Part shown: one piece after another, positions 36,954 through 43,480 of the stretch
Layout of the letters: each line of letters starts with the position of its first letter
Numbering within the stretch: position 1 is the stretch's first letter
Assembly: GCA_020073085.1 (NCBI GenBank)
Contig: JAIQFV010000008.1
Location: 242,320 to 306,319, forward strand
DNA: 64,000 bases
DNA from: Terriglobia bacterium
Lineage (GTDB): Bacteria; Acidobacteriota; Terriglobia; JAIQFV01
Direction: 5' to 3'
Position numbers and translations under genes: made by a program
The notes under the pieces: generated by a model
Told to the model about the DNA's origin: nothing
The model's input: only the letters and a program-made list of their open reading frames with translations
Database searches by the model: none

Positions 36954-37026
36954 ATAGTAACGACTCTCTGGAGTGGGACATTTGACTGTGAAGAGGCAGT
37001 CGAGGTTTTACAATCATCTGATCACC

Positions 37027-37101
37027 ACCTAACCCGCGCGTGCACCCGGCCGGCGCAAAGAGCAAGAGCGCGCCGGGCGGGTGACGCGCTACTCGTTAGG
37101 T
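37027..37101 (+). other. attC site 10
   Basis: 75 bases, R'' ACCTAAC (37027-37033) to R' GTTAGGT (37095-37101), common type. Confidence 0.92.
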
Positions 37102-37164
37102 GGGCCAGATACGGGCTCTCGGAGTTGTAGAACCTGATAGAATGTATTGTCCTGGAGGTTTGGT

Positions 37165-37446
37165 ATGGAACTCATCGAAAGGAAGCGGGAGCAAATCCTC
37201 GAAGTTGCCAGACGGCATGGAGTGACTCGGATTCGTGTGTTTGGTTCCGTCGCCCGAGGCGAGGAGGGCCCCACCAGCGATGTAGACCTGCTCGTCGAGG
37301 TCGGCGCCCATCCGAGTCCGTGGTTTCCCGGAGGACTGGTGGCTGACCTCGAGGAACTTTTGGGAAGGCGGGTTCAAGTGGTAACTGAGCGGGGGCTTAG
37401 CGATCTGCTTCGGGACCGAGTGCTGTCCGAAGCTATTCCTCTATGA
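37165..37446 (+). CDS. mntA: Cassette 11: MntA-type nucleotidyltransferase antitoxin
   Basis: A 93-residue minimal nucleotidyltransferase; ATG 37165 follows GGAGG. The active-site motif 'FGSVARGEEGPTSDVDLLVE' (GSx10DxD) is complete. In MntA-HepT modules MntA AMPylates the HepT toxin to silence it. It overlaps hepT by four bases (ATGA). Confidence 0.87.
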   Translation: MELIERKREQILEVARRHGVTRIRVFGSVARGEEGPTSDVDLLVEVGAHPSPWFPGGLVADLEELLGRRVQVVTERGLSDLLRDRVLSEAIPL

Positions 37447-37787
37447 AAGACGATCGAGTCTATTTGAAGCATATCCTCAGATGCGTCGCGCGCATTGAAG
37501 AGTACACGCGTGGGGGACGAGAGATGTTTTTGTCCACGTCAATTGTTCAAGACGCCACTCTACGCAATCTACAGACGCTTGCGGAGTCTACGCAACGCCT
37601 GAGCGCGGATCTGAAGTCTCGTTATCCCAACGTTGACTGGAGGGCCTTGTCCGGTTTTCGGAACGTTTTGGTTCACGATTATCTCGGCATCGACATGGAT
37701 TACGTTTATCAATCGATCCAGGATCAGATTCCTGGTCTCAAATCCGCCGTTCAAGCCCTTCTTGAAAATCTCTCGAACCAACGATAA
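37443..37787 (+). CDS. hepT: Cassette 11: HepT-type RNase toxin
   Basis: A 114-residue helical protein with the HEPN active-site motif RNVLVHDY (Rx4HxY) near residue 76, flanked by 'DWRALSGF' and 'LGIDMDYVYQ' as in HepT. It would cut RNA unless modified by MntA. It starts in the last codon of mntA and stops ten bases before attC 11, so the pair makes up nearly the whole cassette. Confidence 0.88.
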   Translation: MKDDRVYLKHILRCVARIEEYTRGGREMFLSTSIVQDATLRNLQTLAESTQRLSADLKSRYPNVDWRALSGFRNVLVHDYLGIDMDYVYQSIQDQIPGLKSAVQALLENLSNQR

Positions 37788-37796
37788 GAGCAGGCC

Positions 37797-37871
37797 ACCT
37801 AACCCGCGCGTGCACCCGGCCGGCGCAAGAAGCCAAAACGCGCCGGGCGGGTGACGCGCTGCTCGTTAGGT
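37797..37871 (+). other. attC site 11
   Basis: 75 bases, R'' ACCTAAC (37797-37803) to R' GTTAGGT (37865-37871), common type. Confidence 0.92.
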
Positions 37872-37881
37872 GGACGTGAGA

Positions 37882-38277
37882 TTATCCTGAGGTTTTTGTG
37901 GAACGGGTCTTCAACCATTTGGCGAGGGACTGTTTGCTGAGGCGGCCATCGGCCAGGTTGATCATCACGGTATAGGCGTCCTCTTCGGAGGCCGTGAGTG
38001 TCCAGCCGTTGTTTTGCAGAAAGAGGTCCATCAGAACAAAGGCGACGCGTTTGTTGCCATCCACGAAGGGGTGATTTTGGCAGACGTGATAACCATAAGC
38101 GGCCGCTTTTTCGAAAAGGGTCCGGTGGAGCGACCGTCCGGCGAAGGTCATCCGCGGTTGTGCCAGGGCCGAATCCAGCAGATTTCGATCTCGAATGCCG
38201 GGACGACCGCCATAGCGTCTGAGCAAATCGGCATGGATCAAGGGGACAATTTCCTCGGGGACGAATAGGGTGGCCAT
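37882..38277 (-). CDS. doc: Cassette 12: Doc-type Fic toxin
   Basis: A 131-residue protein read against the array. 'HPFVDGNKRVAFVLMDLFL' is the Fic core in its Doc form (GNKR). 'LLRRYGGRPGIRDRNLLDSA' is the usual Doc N-terminal motif. Doc phosphorylates EF-Tu and stops translation. The ATG at 38277 overlaps the stop of the antitoxin gene by one base. Confidence 0.88.
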   Translation of the reverse strand: MATLFVPEEIVPLIHADLLRRYGGRPGIRDRNLLDSALAQPRMTFAGRSLHRTLFEKAAAYGYHVCQNHPFVDGNKRVAFVLMDLFLQNNGWTLTASEEDAYTVMINLADGRLSKQSLAKWLKTRSTKTSG

Positions 38278-38501
38278 TACTTTGCCAGGGCTCGCAGGGT
38301 ATTGCGGTACCGTTTGTGGGTCTTCTCGTAGGCCTTGGCCCACTCGGCAAACCGGGGGCTGAAGGGAGTCAGCATGACCCCATCCGCGGTCTCGATCAGA
38401 TGAAGTTCATCGCCTTCGTGCAAATGGTAAGTTTCGACGACGGTTTTTGGAAGGGTAATCCCGAGACTGTTTCCAACCCGGCGGACAGCGGTCTTCAACA
38501 T
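38277..38501 (-). CDS. Cassette 12: AbrB/MazE-type antitoxin paired with Doc
   Basis: A 74-residue SpoVT-AbrB protein. 'VRRVGNSLGITLPKTVVETY' is the DNA-binding swapped-hairpin motif, and the C-terminal helix ('RFAEWAKAYEKTHKRYRNTL') would wrap the toxin. ATG 38501 follows AAGGAGA; the longer frame to 38654 runs through attC 12. Pairing of Doc with an AbrB-type rather than a Phd-type antitoxin is a known variant. Confidence 0.85.
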   Translation of the reverse strand: MLKTAVRRVGNSLGITLPKTVVETYHLHEGDELHLIETADGVMLTPFSPRFAEWAKAYEKTHKRYRNTLRALAK

Positions 38502-38523
38502 AGCGGATCTCCTTTTCCAGAGG

Positions 38524-38552
38524 ATTATAACAAGTGTATTACATAGAATCAA
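38524..38552 (-). promoter_or_regulatory. Promoter of the AbrB-Doc cassette
   Basis: On the minus strand TTGATT (38552-38547), 17 bases, perfect TATAAT (38529-38524), 23 bases before the antitoxin start. The spacer holds a short palindrome TGTA-N-TACA (38535-38543), a candidate operator. Confidence 0.72.
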
Positions 38553-38572
38553 TCCCAACCATGAAAAGAGAC

Positions 38573-38647
38573 ACCTAACCCGCGCGTGCAACCGACCAGC
38601 GCAAAAGGCCAAGGCGCGCCGGGCGGGTGACGCGCTGGTCGTTAGGT
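38573..38647 (+). other. attC site 12
   Basis: 75 bases, R'' ACCTAAC (38573-38579) to R' GTTAGGT (38641-38647), common type with a few changes in the left arm. Confidence 0.9.
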
Positions 38648-38669
38648 GTCTCAAGCACAGGGCCGAATC

Positions 38670-39083
38670 TTACTTTTTTGGGCGTTGCTTGAGAAGCAGA
38701 GACCAGTAGCCCCGTGGGTCCACAATGGTCAGAGGAGTTTGGGGCGCGACTTCGAGCAAATCCCGGTCCCCGGTGACCAGCACGTCGACCCTTGCCTCGA
38801 GAGCGGATGCCAACACCCAGCGGTCGCTTGGATCCCGTCGGGGCAGCTCGGAGGGTTGCCGCGGTTTCGGAACAACCTCCTGCTCGCGCAGGAACTCTTC
38901 CACTGCAAGGATGAACTCAGGCGGGAGCTTGATTCGGTCACGGAGGACGCGACACAGCTCGTCAAGAACGACTTCGCCCACAATCAATTCGTGTTCCGAG
39001 AGGACGTGTCTGACAACGTCGGCACACAACCCGCGGGTCGCGAAGGCGCTGACCAGGACATTGGTATCCAGAAATACTCTCAC
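38670..39083 (-). CDS. Cassette 13: PIN-domain RNase toxin
   Basis: A 137-residue PIN protein of the COG1569 type. 'MRVFLDTNVLVSAF' supplies the first acidic residue, 'VLDELCRVL' the second, and 'DRWVLASALEARVDVLVTGD' continuing RDLL the others. These residues hold Mg2+ for RNA cleavage. The start overlaps the antitoxin end by four bases. Read against the array. Confidence 0.86.
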   Translation of the reverse strand: MRVFLDTNVLVSAFATRGLCADVVRHVLSEHELIVGEVVLDELCRVLRDRIKLPPEFILAVEEFLREQEVVPKPRQPSELPRRDPSDRWVLASALEARVDVLVTGDRDLLEVAPQTPLTIVDPRGYWSLLLKQRPKK

Positions 39084-39298
39084 GACACCTTTCGCGCAAC
39101 GTCCTCGTCCATCAGAAAGCCGCGGGCTTCGGCGAAGGGTAGGATCTTCCGGCGTAGTTGCTCAAAGCGGAGCAGCGACAGTTGTCGGCGTAACGCCTCG
39201 CGAACCACGTCGCTCCGCGTCCTTCCGGTTTCATCGCAGATGCGGTTGAGAAGACGGTCAAGGTCGTTATCGAGGCGGATTGTAAGAGCAGGTCTCAT
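39080..39298 (-). CDS. Cassette 13: ribbon-helix-helix antitoxin
   Basis: A 72-residue protein. 'MRPALTIRLDNDLDRLLNRI' followed by 'TRSDVVREALRRQL' is a ribbon-helix-helix DNA-binding fold. The C-terminal tail would bind the PIN toxin. A longer frame to 39373 would read through attC 13 and is rejected. No clear ribosome site precedes ATG 39298, so translation may be leaderless. Confidence 0.8.
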   Translation of the reverse strand: MRPALTIRLDNDLDRLLNRICDETGRTRSDVVREALRRQLSLLRFEQLRRKILPFAEARGFLMDEDVARKVS

Positions 39299-39355
39299 GT
39301 CATACAATGTACTACACGCGGGAAGCCAAGGCAAGTCCCGTCGTGGAAAGGCGAC

Positions 39356-39428
39356 ACCTAACCCGCGCGTCACCCGGCCGGCGCGAAGAGCAAGGCGCGC
39401 CGGGCGGGTGACGCGCTGGTCGTTAGGC
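39356..39428 (+). other. attC site 13
   Basis: 73 bases, R'' ACCTAAC (39356-39362) to R' GTTAGGC (39422-39428). It lacks two bases of the left arm compared with its relatives. This is the last site with an exact R''/R' partner. Confidence 0.9.
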
Positions 39429-39442
39429 CGATTGTTTCTGTC

Positions 39443-39471
39443 TTGGCAAACAGTACGATATCGCGTACTAT
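39443..39471 (+). promoter_or_regulatory. Promoter with operator palindrome, YefM-YoeB cassette
   Basis: TTGGCA (39443-39448), 17 bases, TACTAT (39466-39471), 18 bases before the antitoxin ATG. AGTACG (39452-39457) and CGTACT (39464-39469) form an inverted repeat reaching into the -10, a likely YefM operator. Confidence 0.7.
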
Positions 39472-39489
39472 TGGCGTGAGGTGACTTAA

Positions 39490-39732
39490 ATGACCGTTCT
39501 TAAAGCCAGCAATGCTCGAGCCCGGCTGTATCGACTTATAGATGAGGCGGCTTCTTCGCATCGGCCGGTGCTCATCACCGGTAAGCGAAATAACGCCATC
39601 CTGGTTTCCGAGGAAGACTGGAGTTCCATTCAAGAAACACTGTATTTGCTTTCTATTCCAGGGATGCGCAAGTTCATCGTGGAAGGTTTGAAGACCCCCC
39701 TCTCCAAGTGTGCTCGGGAGCTCAAATGGTGA
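39490..39732 (+). CDS. yefM: Cassette 14: YefM/Phd-type antitoxin
   Basis: An 80-residue protein. 'MTVLKASNARARLYRLIDEA' and 'PVLITGKRNNAILVSEEDW' match the YefM/Phd fold. The C-terminal region binds the YoeB toxin. It overlaps the toxin gene by seven bases and is the autorepressor expected at the palindrome upstream. Confidence 0.88.
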   Translation: MTVLKASNARARLYRLIDEAASSHRPVLITGKRNNAILVSEEDWSSIQETLYLLSIPGMRKFIVEGLKTPLSKCARELKW

Positions 39733-39992
39733 AGTGGAAACTGGTTTACACTCGGCAAGCGCTCAAAGACGCCAAGAGAATCTCCGCCGCCGATCTCAAG
39801 GAACAAGTAATAGAGCTGTTGAGAATTGTGGAGGCAGATCCGTTCCAGGTTCCACCCCCCTATGAAAAGCTGATGGGTGATCTGACAGGCGCTTATTCGA
39901 GACGAATCAACGTCCAACATCGTTTAGTCTATCAGGTATTCAAGAAGGAAAGAGTGGTCAAGATTATTCGCCTGTGGACCCATTACGAATAA
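39726..39992 (+). CDS. yoeB: Cassette 14: YoeB/Txe-type RNase toxin
   Basis: An 88-residue protein. ATG 39726 is preferred to an upstream GTG because relatives start near 'MVKWKLVYTRQALKD'. 'GAYSRRINVQHRLVYQV' and the C-terminal 'RLWTHYE' contain the Arg, His and Tyr of the ribosome-dependent RNase site. It cuts mRNA in the ribosomal A site. Confidence 0.9.
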   Translation: MVKWKLVYTRQALKDAKRISAADLKEQVIELLRIVEADPFQVPPPYEKLMGDLTGAYSRRINVQHRLVYQVFKKERVVKIIRLWTHYE

Positions 39993-39994
39993 CG

Positions 39995-40053
39995 GCCTGA
40001 CCCGCGTGTGCACCCGGCCGGCGCAAAACCCAAGAGCGCGCCGGGCGTTAGGC
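39995..40053 (+). other. attC site 14, shortened
   Basis: 59 bases, R'' GCCTGAC (39995-40001) to R' GTTAGGC (40047-40053). The right arm lacks about 16 bases (the GGGTGACGCGC part), and the R'' has G for A. It may recombine poorly. Confidence 0.78.
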
Positions 40054-40080
40054 GGACAATGTTCAAGTTTGACCAGGCCC

Positions 40081-40119
40081 TTGACTTCAGTTCACGTTTG
40101 TATATATTGGTAATATACA
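40081..40119 (+). promoter_or_regulatory. Promoter with operator palindrome, BrnTA cassette
   Basis: TTGACT (40081-40086), 16 bases, TATATT (40103-40108). A perfect 7-bp inverted repeat TGTATAT (40099-40105) / ATATACA (40113-40119) covers the -10 region. BrnA is known to repress its own promoter, so this is its probable operator. Confidence 0.72.
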
Positions 40120-40138
40120 TGTCGCTCCCGGGGATGAT

Positions 40139-40453
40139 ATGCCCGATTTCTCAGAAATGACTGGGTTTGAATGGGACGACGCCAACCGTTTAAAGAATTG
40201 GGAGCGCCTCCAAGTGGCGTGGTGGGAATGTGAAGAAGTCTTCTTTCATAAGCCATTTTACGTGATTCGGGATATGGCCCATTCACAAAAGGAGGAGCGC
40301 TATTTTGCACTCGGTCGGACAAAGGCAGGCCGCCCGCTCTTCCTGGCCTTCACATTGCGGGGGAGCCGGATCCGCGTGATCTCAGCTCGGGACATGTCCA
40401 GAAGAGAGAGAACAATCTACGATGAAAAAGCTAAAAAGAATTCCGCAGTTTAG
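40139..40453 (+). CDS. brnT: Cassette 15: BrnT-type RNase toxin
   Basis: A 104-residue protein with 'GFEWDDANRLKNWER' near the start and 'RYFALGRTKAGRPLFLAFT' plus 'RVISARDMSRRERTIYDE', the family's conserved pattern. BrnT is a RelE-fold RNase that stops translation. It precedes and overlaps brnA by 32 bases, the usual order for this module. Confidence 0.9.
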   Translation: MPDFSEMTGFEWDDANRLKNWERLQVAWWECEEVFFHKPFYVIRDMAHSQKEERYFALGRTKAGRPLFLAFTLRGSRIRVISARDMSRRERTIYDEKAKKNSAV

Positions 40454-40718
40454 ATCAGAGGAGCAGGTGCGGGAGTTCTGGGCACGGAACGATTCAGCCG
40501 ACTTTGTCGACTATTCCAAAGCTAAGCAGCCGTCATTCCCCAACCTCAAGACGACGAGCCGAGCCATTTCCATTCGCCTTCCTGAATCTCTGATCGAGAA
40601 CATCAAAATGCTCGCGAACCGCGAAGACGTTCCCTATCAATCGATGATGAAAATGTTACTTTCGGAAAAAGTTCAAGAAGCGCTCGAATCGAGACGACGC
40701 AAGAAAGCTGCTGTCTAA
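40422..40718 (+). CDS. brnA: Cassette 15: BrnA-type antitoxin
   Basis: A 98-residue protein. 'IPQFRSEEQVREFWARNDSA' is the toxin-binding start and 'AISIRLPESLIENIKMLAN' the ribbon-helix-helix DNA-binding part. Its TAA stop lies in the R'' box of attC 15. Confidence 0.9.
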   Translation: MKKLKRIPQFRSEEQVREFWARNDSADFVDYSKAKQPSFPNLKTTSRAISIRLPESLIENIKMLANREDVPYQSMMKMLLSEKVQEALESRRRKKAAV

Positions 40719-40748
40719 CCCGGGCGGGTGACGCGCCGGTCGTTGGGC
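40713..40748 (+). other. attC remnant 15 (36 bases)
   Basis: R'' GTCTAAC (40713-40719) is followed directly by the right arm CGGGCGGGTGACGCGC and R' GTTGGGC (40742-40748). The left arm and loop are deleted, so no attC hairpin can form. Probably inactive, so cassettes 15 and 16 are locked together. Confidence 0.75.
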
Positions 40749-40778
40749 CGACGGCCGCGAAGGCGAGTAAGAGTACCC

Positions 40779-41576
40779 GTGACGAGCATCATTGGAATCC
40801 TGACGAAAAACGCCGGGGCGCTGTCGGTCCTCGGTGCACTCACGTTGTTCTTCAGCTGGGTCGTCACTAACACCTTTGCGTCCCGATACTCGCGAACCAA
40901 GCAATCTGTAGAAACAGCTGAAGCGACATTTCGCCTTTACAGCACTCTGCACGGGCTTCGTGACCAAATTAATTCCCTTGCAATGGAGGTCGTGCAGACG
41001 AAGCACTCTACAGATGCCTCCCGGTTTCGTGGCGGCATCACCGGTGAGCCAGAACTCGATCGCATATCCACGGAGTTCGACCTGACGCGACTCGCAGCCA
41101 ACCAGATCAAAGAACTGGAGGCGTTCACTGCTCAAACGAATGATTACTCGCTCGCGGTGGCCTCACACTCTGAGGCGGCAGATGAGGTTCAGGCGATCGT
41201 AAAGGAAGTGCATTCGTTATCCTCTCCCCTTTCCGGGTTGGAGCGCGACGTCGAGGTCCTTGCATTCGATCGCGAAGAGCATCTTGAAGACTATCGCAAA
41301 GCCGTAGCTGTCTATGTGGCTTACATCAGAGACAAGGCCATCCCCGCCGTTGGGCTTCTTTATAGCCGTGTGGTCTCCGCTTCGAATCGGCGGGGTGAGG
41401 AAGGGCGAATTGAACTCCGAGCGGCAAAGGCACGCGCTGAATTGTCCAGCAAGATCGCACTTTTCCTTTACGTTCTGGGTTCCCTCATGGTACTGGGCGG
41501 TCAGTACCTCGACAAAATCCACACCAAACAAGCGAACTCCCAAGCCACCACTAGGAGCTCCCAGGGAGTGTCATGA
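40779..41576 (+). CDS. Cassette 16: membrane protein with coiled-coil core
   Basis: About 265 residues from GTG 40779 (weak ribosome site). One hydrophobic helix at residues 9-28 ('NAGALSVLGALTLFFSWVVT') and one near the C-terminus ('SKIALFLYVLGSLMVLGGQY') flank about 190 mostly helical, charged residues likely to form coiled coils. The topology would place the helical core on one side of the membrane. No family was recognised. Confidence 0.6.
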   Translation: MTSIIGILTKNAGALSVLGALTLFFSWVVTNTFASRYSRTKQSVETAEATFRLYSTLHGLRDQINSLAMEVVQTKHSTDASRFRGGITGEPELDRISTEFDLTRLAANQIKELEAFTAQTNDYSLAVASHSEAADEVQAIVKEVHSLSSPLSGLERDVEVLAFDREEHLEDYRKAVAVYVAYIRDKAIPAVGLLYSRVVSASNRRGEEGRIELRAAKARAELSSKIALFLYVLGSLMVLGGQYLDKIHTKQANSQATTRSSQGVS

Positions 41577-41591
41577 CGACTGCCCGCGCGC

Positions 41592-41686
41592 GGCCAACAA
41601 GGCGTTGGGCCTGAACGCCCAAGGGTGGTGCTCTTGGGTACGCGGCCGCTTCGCGGGTCGGCGGCAGGTTAGCGCCAGCGTTAGGC
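41592..41686 (+). other. attC site 16, heterologous type
   Basis: 95 bases from R'' GGCCAAC (41592-41598), next to AAGGCGTTG, to GCGTTAGGC with R' 41680-41686. This CAACAAGGCGTTG layout is that of attC sites from proteobacterial integrons rather than of this array, so the cassette was probably acquired from elsewhere. The R'' differs by one base from the complement of the R' at 40742. Confidence 0.7.
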
Positions 41687-41769
41687 AGCGCCACTCAATC
41701 GCATTTGGCTGCTGCACGCCGCAGCGCCCCTAGACATCGTGTTTGGGATCACCGGGTGGAGGTGGAAAC

Positions 41770-42168
41770 ATGAAGAACGTAGCGAATTCCCGATTCACCA
41801 TCAAAAGCTGGGACGAGAAGCCTTATAGTGAGGGTCAGGACCTCCCCAAACTGACTCGAGCCGCCGTCACAAAAACGTTCATAGGCGATATTGCAGGGGA
41901 GGGGCATGTCGAATACTTGATGATGTACCGGAGCGACGGCTCGGCCACGTTCATCGGCCTCGAGCGCGTTGTCGGGCACCTTGCCGGGAAAGCGGGCAGC
42001 TTCGTGCTCCAACGCACGGGGATATTCGAGAACGGCGTGGCGAAGGAGTCCTATTCCGTCATCCCCGGCTCCGGTACGGGCGAGCTTCGGAGCCTGCGCG
42101 GCGAGGGAGTGTCGGCCGCGGGGCACGGGACTGAGCATCCTCTAACTCTGACCTATGAGTTGGGCTAG
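41770..42168 (+). CDS. Cassette 17: DUF3224 protein
   Basis: A 132-residue protein with GGAGG before ATG 41770. 'FTIKSWDEKPYSEGQDLPKL', 'GDIAGEGHVEYLMMYRSDGS', 'FIGLERVVGHLAGKAGSFVL' and 'PGSGTGELRSLRGEG' follow the DUF3224 family along its whole length. The fold is a small beta barrel (allene oxide cyclase-like). No biochemical role is established. Base use is richer in GC than in cassettes 1-6. Confidence 0.85.
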   Translation: MKNVANSRFTIKSWDEKPYSEGQDLPKLTRAAVTKTFIGDIAGEGHVEYLMMYRSDGSATFIGLERVVGHLAGKAGSFVLQRTGIFENGVAKESYSVIPGSGTGELRSLRGEGVSAAGHGTEHPLTLTYELG

Positions 42169-42198
42169 TCGGGTGCCGTACAGATCCGGCAAGGCGCG

Positions 42199-42257
42199 GC
42201 CTGACCTGCGCTTGAAGCTGTCGGCCCGCGGGGGCCGCTTGAAAGGAAGGGTTTGCC
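42199..42257 (+). other. Degenerate attC 17
   Basis: R'' GCCTGAC (42199-42205) followed by CTGCGCTTGAAGCTGTCGG, a left arm common in proteobacterial attC sites. The best R' is GTTTGCC (42251-42257), which breaks the GTTRRRY rule. It differs by one base from the complement of the R'' closing cassette 18. Confidence 0.45.
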
Positions 42258-42335
42258 TTGAGTGCGGCCGCCACAGTCCCCTGCTTGAGCGCGATCCGCT
42301 AGCCCGGCTACCGGGGCGGAAGGGAGGGCAGTCTG

Positions 42336-42902
42336 ATGACAGACACCGGGCGCGGGGCGCATCGGACGTGCATCTGCCCCTGGTGGCTGATGTACCTTTT
42401 CGATCACCGCCTGCGTCGGCTCTTCCAGCCGACGGATCCCGTAATCAAGTCGCTGGTCGGATCTGGCTACTCGTGTCTCGACATCGGGTGCGGCATGGGG
42501 TACTTCACGATTCCCTTGGCGCAGTTAGTGGGCCCGACTGGCCATGTGACCGCGGTTGACCTTCAGCCCGGGATGTTGCAGGGGGCAGCGAGACGCGCGC
42601 AGCGCGAAGGCGTAGTCGATCGGATCTCCTTGCGCCTTTCAACCGATTCGGATTGGCCGATCCCACAGCACTACGACTTCATCCTGGCGTTCTGGATGCT
42701 GCACGAGGTGCCGGACCAGAAGTGCTTTCTCGGAACCCTCCGGAAGATCTTGAAGACGACCGGATCTTTCCTCCTCGTTGAGCCGCGGCTCCACGTTCGG
42801 GAGCGGCAGTGGGAAGAGTCGCTCGCTCTTGCAGAGGCTGTCGGATTCCGTTCGCGCGCGCCGCAGTCAGTGAAGTTCAGTCGTGCTGCGATCCTACGTT
42901 GA
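42336..42902 (+). CDS. Cassette 18: class I SAM-dependent methyltransferase
   Basis: A 188-residue protein. 'SCLDIGCGMGYFTIPLAQLV' is motif I, 'VTAVDLQPGMLQGA' the second SAM-binding strand, 'YDFILAFWMLHEV' and 'LVEPRLHV' the following motifs of a Rossmann methyltransferase. The N-terminus has a Cys/Trp-rich 'CICPWWLMYLFD'. Substrate unknown. The start ATG 42336 has GGAGGG upstream at a longer spacing. Confidence 0.82.
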   Translation: MTDTGRGAHRTCICPWWLMYLFDHRLRRLFQPTDPVIKSLVGSGYSCLDIGCGMGYFTIPLAQLVGPTGHVTAVDLQPGMLQGAARRAQREGVVDRISLRLSTDSDWPIPQHYDFILAFWMLHEVPDQKCFLGTLRKILKTTGSFLLVEPRLHVRERQWEESLALAEAVGFRSRAPQSVKFSRAAILR

Positions 42903-42917
42903 AGGTGCGCCGGAGCG

Positions 42918-42992
42918 GGCCAACCCGCGCGTACACCCGGCCGCCGCGAAAGGCCAAAGCGGGCCGGGCGGGTGACGCGCTGCTCGTCAGGC
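42918..42992 (+). other. attC site 18
   Basis: 75 bases, R'' GGCCAAC (42918-42924) to GTCAGGC (42986-42992), common arms. The crossover core has C in place of the second T, which should reduce recombination. Confidence 0.75.
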
Positions 42993-43010
42993 TTCGGAGG
43001 AACTAACGTC

Positions 43011-43400
43011 ATGAACCCAACACACGGGACATTCGACTACATTTTGCGGAGTGCCACGCCGCAGCTTCGCCCCCTATGCGAATCGCTTCGTCGTCTCATC
43101 GTCTCCCTGCACAAGGACTTTGTCGAGGTTGTCTGGCCAAGGCAGAAGATCGCCAGTTTTGGCGTCGGGCCGAAGAAAATGACCGAGCACTATGCTTACA
43201 TTGCGGTTCTCGGCTCACACGTGAACCTCGGCTTCTATCACGGCGCCGCGCTGACCGATCCATCCGGGCTTCTCGAGGGGACCGGGAAGAACCTCCGACA
43301 TGTCAAGCTCCACGACGTCGCCTCCGCGAAAAGTCCGGCGATCACCGCCTTGCTTCGGGAGGCAATTGCGGATCGCAAACGCTACGCAACCGAAGCTTAA
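43011..43400 (+). CDS. Cassette 19: DUF1801 protein
   Basis: A 129-residue protein with GGAGG before ATG 43011. 'PLCESLRRLIVSLHKDFVEV' and 'KKMTEHYAYIAVLGSHVNLG' with 'LLEGTGKNLRHVKL' are the conserved parts of the DUF1801 (YdhG-like) family, small alpha/beta proteins of unknown role. Its TAA stop lies in a GCTTAAC R''-like box. Confidence 0.82.
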   Translation: MNPTHGTFDYILRSATPQLRPLCESLRRLIVSLHKDFVEVVWPRQKIASFGVGPKKMTEHYAYIAVLGSHVNLGFYHGAALTDPSGLLEGTGKNLRHVKLHDVASAKSPAITALLREAIADRKRYATEA

Positions 43401-43440
43401 CCAGCGCTTTCAGGGGACGCGTCCGGCCGGCGTGGCTGAA
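43395..43440 (+). other. Terminal attC remnant 19
   Basis: GCTTAAC (43395-43401) and part of a GC-rich arm (GGGGACGCGTCCGGCCGGCG) remain, but no R' is found before the next gene. This marks the visible end of the cassette array. Confidence 0.45.
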
Positions 43441-43480
43441 TCTCGATGGTTGCCCTTAAGTCAAATAACAGGAGGGAAAA

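Noticed and set aside
38277..38654. 125-residue version of the AbrB antitoxin
   Set aside because: The extra 51 residues are translated attC 12 sequence. ATG 38501 has a proper ribosome site.
28452..42992. Regular GC-rich repeats as a CRISPR array
   Set aside because: The repeats are about 75 bases, 0.5-2.5 kb apart, and separated by genes. They carry R'/R'' cores that fit attC.
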